From the NCBI GenBank assembly GCA_032716605.1, contig CM064517.1, positions 28,226,719-28,290,718 of the forward strand: a stretch of DNA of 64,000 nucleotides, written 5' to 3'. Shown here in pieces: positions 57,270-64,000 of this stretch. This DNA comes from Paralithodes platypus (Eukaryota > Arthropoda > Malacostraca > Decapoda > Lithodidae). The notes beneath the pieces were generated by a model, which worked only from the letters and a program-made list of their open reading frames with translations, did no database searches and was not told the DNA's origin. Position 1 is the first letter of the stretch. Each line of letters starts with the position of its first letter. A program made the translations under genes and the position numbers.

Positions 57270-57320
<51 letters not shown>
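57270..57320. repeat. (AC)n microsatellite
   Basis: Perfect AC dinucleotides. Confidence 0.95.
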
Positions 57321-57322
<2 letters not shown>

Positions 57323-57431
57323 CAAAACAATGTTGATGACAAAATTAACTGCAGGATTATCATGGCAGTTCTTGCCCTAGTACGTGAGCCATGCAGAAGC
57401 CTGGGTGAGGCATATATGAACTCGTAGATTT

Positions 57432-57767
57432 TTAAGGGGGGTCACCGGCTTTTTTTAATCTTTCTCTCCTGTTCTCTCTTTCCCTGGCTTGTAACCATTC
57501 GGCCCCATTCAGCCACCTGTTTTAAGATGTTTATCCCCATGCGATAGCGAGCCAGCATTGTATGGAGAAATCCGGCTTCGCCGGAGACATTTTTCTATCG
57601 AAAAATGTACAAATTTAGCTTGCTGTCAAAACAAAAATATATATATATGCTGGCTTGCTACCGCTCGCCAGGAAAATATTGACACCTGGATGGGGTAAAC
57701 GTCTTAAAACAGTAGGCTGAATGGGGCCGAATGGATACAAGCCAAAGAGAGAGGTGGACTCCTTTAA
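57432..57767. mobile_element. MITE-B copy 5, with arm deletion
   Basis: TTAAGGGGGGTCACCGG at left and GAGGTGGACTCCTTTAA at right (TTAA 57432-57435 and 57764-57767). About 40 bases of the left arm (the CCAGGTGTC..CTGGCGA part) are missing. Centre CCGGCTTCGCCGG. Confidence 0.8.
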
Positions 57768-57769
57768 AA

Positions 57770-58667
57770 TACTGAACTTGAAAATTGCAAAACGAAGATG
57801 ATATACGCTAAAATAAAATGAGTCTACCGGTGTCCTATAAAAGTATCCCATATACTGTAATCGTTTTCTGTAAGTCAACAAAAGAAGAATGGTCCCTACA
57901 ATCAGACCTTTAAGAGGGCTCACTAAACTCTCTCTTCTGGAGAAAAAACGTAGGGAAGTGAATAGGTAATGTTTTCCGCTTTTCTAATATTATTGGATGA
58001 ATTTATTGACAAACACACATATATTATACTTACCAATAAGTTATCAATTAAAGAGGTTAGAGGTAAGTGCTGCGTCCATACAACCTATCAGAGCTCGCAC
58101 ACTACATATGAACACATAAATTATGCCAATGACAAATTAAGATGTTCATTGGTGTGATGCGTAGATTTTCAATTAGTTTACTATATGCTTAGTTAACACC
58201 CAATGAAAAACTTCGACTATAGGTGAGATTGATTCTATGTAAATACAAACAATACAGATCTTATGATACACCTTTTTTCTCAGTAACCCAATTATAAAAA
58301 CACAAGCCAGATTATTAGAAAATCATAGTTAAACACATCATCATATACGTAATAGGATGTTGCAATAGTTGCCTAACTAAGAGAACTTGAAATATCGTTA
58401 ATCAATGATCATAAACAAAAATCAAAATACATTTTACATGTACGGCAATAAATTGATCTAGCAACACGAATTTATGTTCCGTTGATTAAATAACACTCAT
58501 TAAACATAAACAATATCAGCAAGCACACTTAGTGAATAGGTGAATATATATGCTAGATATAGATAAGTTAACCATACCAATACCATGCTGTTTTTTTACC
58601 ATGAAATTTGGGCTGACAATTAGAAACGCAGCAAACCTTACGAATGACATCCATCATCCCAAATAGG
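57770..58667. other. No gene seen
   Basis: AT-rich unique-looking sequence; no frame above 65 codons. Confidence 0.4.
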
Positions 58668-58883
58668 TTCAACCCCTTCTGTACCGGCGCCTTCCTTTTA
58701 AGTTTATGCTGGCTACCGTTAGAAGATGTTATTCAGTTCAAAAAGGGCCTCTATCAAATAGCAGGCTTCGAACTATCTCACTTAACCCGTTGAACTACCA
58801 CTGATCCTTCTGAAACTGCACAAAATCGCCTAAATATAGCTAGAATATGATTGAAAAGACTTCGCCGGTACAGAAGGGGTTAA
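58668..58883. mobile_element. MITE-C, well preserved
   Basis: CAACCCCTTCTGTACCGGCG at left (TTAA decayed to TTCAA) pairs with CGCCGGTACAGAAGGGGTTAA at right (TTAA 58880-58883). Inner CTGGCTACCGTTAGAAGAT pairs with ATCGCCTAAATATAGCTAG. Confidence 0.8.
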
Positions 58884-58904
58884 GTGAAGGACATGCAGTA
58901 TTAC

Positions 58905-59512
58905 AAAGGAATATCATTAAAACATTAAAACGAATACAACACAAAGGGATAAGATACAAAGGAATACCATACAAAGGAATACAAAATAAAGGAATACAAT
59001 CCAAAGTAACACCATACAAAGGTTATACAATACAAAGGAATACAATACAAAGGAATACCGGTACCATACAAAGAAATACAATACAAAGGAATACCAAAGG
59101 AATACAATACAAAGTTATACAATACAAATTACTATAACACAAAGGAATACCAAAGGAATACAATACAAATTACTGCAATACAAAGGAATACCATACAAAG
59201 GAATACCATACAAAGGAATACCATACAAAGGAATACCATACAAAGGAATATCATACAAAGGAATACCATACAAAGGAATACCATACAAAGGAATATCATA
59301 CAAAGGAATACCATACAAAGGAATACCATACAAAGGAATACCATACAAAGGAATACAATACAAAGGAATACAATACAAAGGAATACCATACAAAGGAATA
59401 CCATACAAAGGAATACAATACAAAGGAATACCATACAAAGGAATACCATACAAAGGAATACAATATAAAGGAATACAAAATAAAGAAATATCACACAAAG
59501 TAATACAATTCA
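58905..59512. repeat. 15-bp minisatellite, about 40 copies
   Basis: Unit GGAATACCATACAAA with C/A and ATC variants; the left third is more degenerate than the right. Minus-strand frames of 60-132 codons read a five-residue repeat and are repeat products (15 is divisible by 3). Confidence 0.95.
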
Positions 59513-59514
59513 AC

Positions 59515-60204
<690 letters not shown>

Positions 60205-60334
60205 GCTACAGATGATGTCACAGCGGCCAGCCAATGAGAGAGCAAAACAAGCCAATCCACGGCTAGCCAATCAGAAGCCTGAATACTAGATCACCTTCCA
60301 GGTATACGGTATTCATATTATCACCAAACCAATA

Positions 60335-60455
60335 ATTAACTTACAAATAAACCTAATTAATGAAACTAATGGATACATGTGGTACTCCATGGATTCAAAC
60401 CTAGGATACTAGCACCGAAATTCCGCGCACTAACCATTATATGCTATCAAGAAAG
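60335..60455 (-). mobile_element. SINE-3 copy, tRNA-like
   Basis: Minus strand: TATAATGGTTAGTGCGCGGA (A-box region), AGGTTTGAATCC (B box), then ATGGAGTACCAC. Parallel to 13580-13705 including the AATTAATG flank. Confidence 0.6.
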
Positions 60456-60666
60456 TTAAAGGTTTATGCACAAGCCTACGCTATATATTATCCATTCTCG
60501 AATACTGGATATTAATATAAGCATGTAGATACACCCAACTGCACTATGATAGCCTAATGATTACACGAATGGAGGGGTAATTGATGGGGCACTTAACCGC
60601 CAGGGAAGGTTTCGCTAGGAATTACTCCTGAACCTGCATACATTCATATTATCACCAACCCACCAA

Positions 60667-60667
<1 letters not shown>

Positions 60668-60727
<60 letters not shown>

Positions 60728-60906
60728 GCAATCTACCTACCTGTTCAACCTACCTACTGACCTACCTATTAGTGATACCCCTACCCATACGCCCCTAGCC
60801 AAACCCCTACCCTTACCCCCCCCCCCCCCCTCCTCCTACCAGCTATACCTACTCTCTCTAGATGGTGCCCCCCGTTTTTTGTCTCTACCCTCAGCTCTCT
60901 CTCTTC

Positions 60907-60981
<75 letters not shown>
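60668..60981. repeat. (AG)n, poly-C and (CT)n tracts
   Basis: AG 60668-60724, C run 60818-60831, CT 60907-60981. The 131-codon frame between them is an artefact. Confidence 0.95.
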
Positions 60982-60986
<5 letters not shown>

Positions 60987-60999
60987 AGTAGTAATATTT

Positions 61000-61458
61000 T
61001 TTTTCCAAATTCGATATTTACCATATATTTCCCGGTAGAATTTGTTCTCATTCCACTAGGGGCCTTTTATCTCAGCTGTATTTCATGCCGACCCTTGGTC
61101 GGAGGGAGTGGTGGGTGGTGAGAGAGCCTTCTGCTTTGCTATCCTTATCTTCCATTTAGTAGCAAAAATTACTAGAATTAAGTCCCGGCTTCCTAGTAGG
61201 GACCGCAAGGTCTGTACAGTCTGTGTATCTATGTAACTCTATGTAACGCTCTCTCAAGGTGGATGTCCAAGAATGCACCTAGCTAAATAAGATTATAAAT
61301 AAGATTCCACGTATAATTTTACTTTCATTCTATAACATATGGATTACACTCCTCGGGTTTGCTGACTGACAAAAGTTTTGAATGCATAGTCAATAAATCA
61401 AATGTTTTCCTTATTCAGGAATGTTGTCATTTGCATACGAAAACACAGAATATAAGTA
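61000..61458. other. No gene seen
   Basis: A GC-richer stretch (61070-61270) has TCGGAGGGAGTGG and GGGACCGCAAGGTCTG, possibly an old repeat; I could not place it. Confidence 0.35.
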
Positions 61459-61650
61459 TTAACCCTTTCAGTACTGGTGCTGAACTTTTAACTTTACTCT
61501 GACTACTATTAGACGATTTAATTCAGTTTAAAAAGGGCCTCCAGCCATTGACTGGCTTCGAAGTATCTTGCTTAACCATTCATACTACCACAGATCTCTC
61601 CTAGACTACACAAAATCGTCTAAACATAGCAAGAATAAAATTCTCCTCTT
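61459..61650. mobile_element. MITE-C copy
   Basis: TTAACCCTTTCAGTACTGG at left; inner CTGACTACTATTAGACGAT pairs with AATCGTCTAAACATAGCAAG. Right terminus lost. Confidence 0.7.
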
Positions 61651-61754
61651 CCTTCTTCTTTTTTTTTTCTTGACCGCAGCAGTAGTTCTTGGTGTTAACC
61701 AAAGTGCCGCAGTGACCACCGCACACAGTGTCCCCTGTTTATTGTAACTGTATA

Positions 61755-61925
61755 GCACACACACACGCATCAACTAACACACACATACACATACACATAC
61801 ACCCCCCCCTCCCCCCCCCCCGCCACACACACACACACACACCTCCACACACACCTAACCCCCCCCCACACTAACACATACACACACACACAACCCCTCC
61901 CCCCCCCACACACACACACACGCAC
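61755..61925. repeat. AC-rich and poly-C repeats
   Basis: CACACA tracts interrupted by C runs at 61801-61820, 61859-61867 and 61899-61908. Confidence 0.9.
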
Positions 61926-61929
61926 ATGT

Positions 61930-62600
61930 AAGACCACCCGCCACGTAAGCATACACTTGTCTCGCACCCAAAGCACGCATACTTTATTATTTGACAATTC
62001 GGACCCAATATTCCAAAATCTAGGTATATGTATTATTCTCACCCAACTTTTTCGTACGCATTCCTCGAACCCTTAACACGCAATTGTCGTAGTGACTTTG
62101 AAACTCGATTCTCTCACTCTTTCGATCATTTTCCAAACTCCACACACGAAATTCTCCCAAGACACAATCTGCACTCAATTCTCACACACTTTGCACCCAA
62201 TTTGCACCCTCAATGTTTATACTTCTCTCCTAAAATATCAGACTCCACGCACTCAACTCCTAAATTATAGACACTTACTTCTCAGACTCTACAAAACTTA
62301 ATACAACAAAATATAAATACAGTACTCACCGGAAGTCGTGACGCGCAACCGACCATCCAGCGTTGCTCTGCGGGAGGGAACATTGATTACAGTATTATAT
62401 GATATTATATGATACAGTTTTATACGTATAAAACCTTACAGATGTATATTATATGATAAACACAGACCAATATGAGAAGGGGTTACAATCAACCATTGAA
62501 TGAGTTACGGAGATATATGAAGCAATATTGTAAGTAAATTATGCATGACAGCTACATAATAAAACCGAGATTATGTACAGTATGGAAACAAAATTACATA
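61930..62600. other. No gene seen
   Basis: A Pro/His/Ser-rich frame (62028-62270) has no domain features and no promoter or splice context. Confidence 0.4.
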
Positions 62601-62609
62601 TACATATAC

Positions 62610-62610
62610 C

Positions 62611-62667
<57 letters not shown>

Positions 62668-62668
62668 A
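62610..62668. repeat. (AT)n then (GT)n
   Basis: AT dinucleotides to 62653, then GT to 62667. Confidence 0.95.
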
Positions 62669-62873
62669 TTACTTATACAAATTGAAGTAGAACCATTTGT
62701 AACTTAATATTTTATGAATAACACTCAACAAATACTATTCTATAAGATGACACATTCATGATTGATCAAACCTGACAATAGTAAACTAAAGAAGTGGCTG
62801 TGCACGTCTAACTAAGAGGCCAGGAGGTGGTGCCATCTGTGGAGAGCCGGACACACTACACAGCCTCCCATTC

Positions 62874-63199
62874 TTAAGGGGAGATCTCCACTCGAGGGAT
62901 TTTTTTCTTGACCGCTTTCTCCCTCATGTTTAGCCCCATTGCTTTTGATATTATAAAACGTTTGCCCCATTAGTTTAGCGATTTTAAGAACTTTCACCCC
63001 ATATTAAGACCTTTCGTGCCATTCAGGTGTCAATTTTATCCTGGCGAGCGATAGCGAACCTGTAATCAAAGCGGAATCGGCCTTCGGCCGGGACATTTTT
63101 CTACCGAAAAATGTACAAATTTATCTTGAAAGGGACTCAAGGGGGTGTAATTTTAAGCTTGATGGAGGTCTAGGGAACAAACTAAAAACCTCCCCTTAA
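62874..63199 (-). mobile_element. MITE-A, full-length
   Basis: TTAAGGGGAGATCTCCAC at left (62874) and AAAAACCTCCCCTTAA at right (63196-63199). All family blocks present, including CGGCCTTCGGCCG and TTTTTCTACCGAAAAA. 326 bp. Right TTAA shared with the next MITE-C. Confidence 0.85.
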
Positions 63200-63409
63200 C
63201 CCCTTCTATACCGGCCACGTCCTTTTCATTTATTTCACCAATTATTAGACGATTTGTGTACAGCTTAGGAGGGACGTCTACTCATTAAAATACTACAGCC
63301 TATATTAATTAACCCTTTTAGCTGCCATGTATCCTTCCTAAGCTTCTTAAACTCGTCTAAATGTAGCTGACATTGATACAAAATACGTCACCGGTACACG
63401 AGGGGTTTA
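63196..63409. mobile_element. MITE-C sharing TTAA with MITE-A
   Basis: TTAACCCCTTCTATACCGGC at left, ACCGGTACACGAGGGGTTTA at right; inner ATTAGACGATTTG pairs with CTCGTCTAAATGTAGC. Confidence 0.75.
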
Positions 63410-63525
63410 CAGCTGATAGACCGGGGGACAGGTTCTGGTATATTGTATAGATAATATGAGGAGAGCTATAACTTGTCCACACATACTGTATATACACACA
63501 AGCACATAATTATACACTTTCTCAA

Positions 63526-63528
<3 letters not shown>

Positions 63529-63568
<40 letters not shown>
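63529..63568. repeat. (AC)n microsatellite
   Basis: Perfect AC dinucleotides; sits where a MITE-A left half would be expected. Confidence 0.95.
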
Positions 63569-63570
<2 letters not shown>

Positions 63571-63584
63571 CAGATATATTCCTG

Positions 63585-63726
63585 CCGAACGAAAGCGAGC
63601 CTGTAATTTAGGATCATGATATTTTTCTACCGAAAAATGTACAAATTTATCTCGAATAGGGGTCTTGAGGCATTTTTTTTTTGTAAAGCCTGATGAAGGT
63701 CTATGGAACAAACTAACCCCCCTTAA
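63585..63726 (-). mobile_element. MITE-A, partial
   Basis: CTGCCGAACGAAAGCGAGCC, TTTTTCTACCGAAAAATG, GATGAAGGTCTATGGAACAA and CCCCCCTTAA (TTAA 63723-63726). Confidence 0.7.
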
Positions 63727-63866
63727 CTCATTCAGTATTAATTAGTACAATTGATAAAGTATTAGATCATTTAATTAGATCTCACTAACACTAAACTAAA
63801 CAATATCGTCTACTATGAACCACAATAATCTTTAAGGACGCGTCTTGGTGTACTCTGCAATGGGTA
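63723..63866. mobile_element. MITE-C, decayed, sharing TTAA with MITE-A
   Basis: TTAACTCATTCAGTATTA at left; ATATCGTCTACTATGAACC and GCAATGGGTAA toward the right. A further C-like start (TCTGGCTCTCAATAGACGAT) lies at about 63941-63960 and runs off the window. Confidence 0.55.
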
Positions 63867-64000
63867 AGGAGAAATATAATGGATTGGCTACGATAAATAT
63901 TAAGGCCTTCGGGATTATCACGCGTATTAACAGTTAATTCTGGCTCTCAATAGACGATTTTCTTCCTTAAAGGGATGATCTGCAGGAGTTGAAAAGGTAC

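Overview
The window is eukaryotic and looks like animal, most likely decapod crustacean, genomic DNA. The evidence is long perfect microsatellites (AC, AG, AT and homopolymer runs every 1-3 kb), several families of decayed non-LTR retrotransposons, tRNA-derived SINEs, dense small palindromic transposons, and one interrupted gene with consensus GT..AG introns. The taxon is inferred from repeat style; no marker gene fixes the species. A run of 100 N (35861-35960) marks an assembly gap inside poly-C/poly-G sequence.

Protein-coding content is very low. The only gene I can support as a host gene is on the + strand. Three coding exons (46943-47026, 48002-48275, 48878-49248) encode a 242-residue protein with a signal peptide, a Gly/Leu stretch, one long hydrophobic segment, four GTAPxFV heptads, a poly-Gly/Phe stretch and a KR site before a hydrophilic C-terminus. 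I do not recognise the family. A repeat-free 2.8 kb tract with AATAAA at 52021 is probably its 3' UTR. Upstream, a TATA box and a short non-coding first exon ending in GTGAGT (38823-38929) is the best candidate promoter. A second, homologous promoter plus first exon lies at 11748-11866, inside a segmental duplication (about 11.2-13.4 kb versus 38.1-42.1 kb).

The rest is mobile-element sediment. LINEs: an RTE-like family (3290-4388 minus, 36772-37712 plus, scraps at 1345-1640); a CR1/Rex-like element (27310-29455 minus, frameshifted); and a Jockey-type family here called LINE-L, best copy 42520-43705, with many 5'-truncated copies sharing the same 3' end. SINEs: four copies of SINE-1 (heads near 8420, 15285, 36445, 39390), a Ser/Leu-tRNA-like SINE-2 (6871-7197), SINE-3 (two copies) and other tRNA-like heads. 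TTAA-bounded palindromic elements (called MITE-A, -B, -C, -E, -G, -P here) occur about 35 times, several sharing a single TTAA with the next element.

Region by region: 1-11 kb is repeats; 11.2-13.4 kb is promoter duplicate 1; 13.4-38 kb is repeats, minisatellites, CR1-like LINE, gap and RTE-like copy; 38-42 kb is promoter duplicate 2, enlarged by SINE, LINE and MITE insertions; 42.5-46.9 kb is an inferred repeat-filled intron; 46.9-52.05 kb is the gene; 52.1-55 kb is one LINE-L copy broken by TTAA elements; 55-64 kb is repeats. Most long open frames elsewhere are simple-sequence artefacts or LINE remnants.
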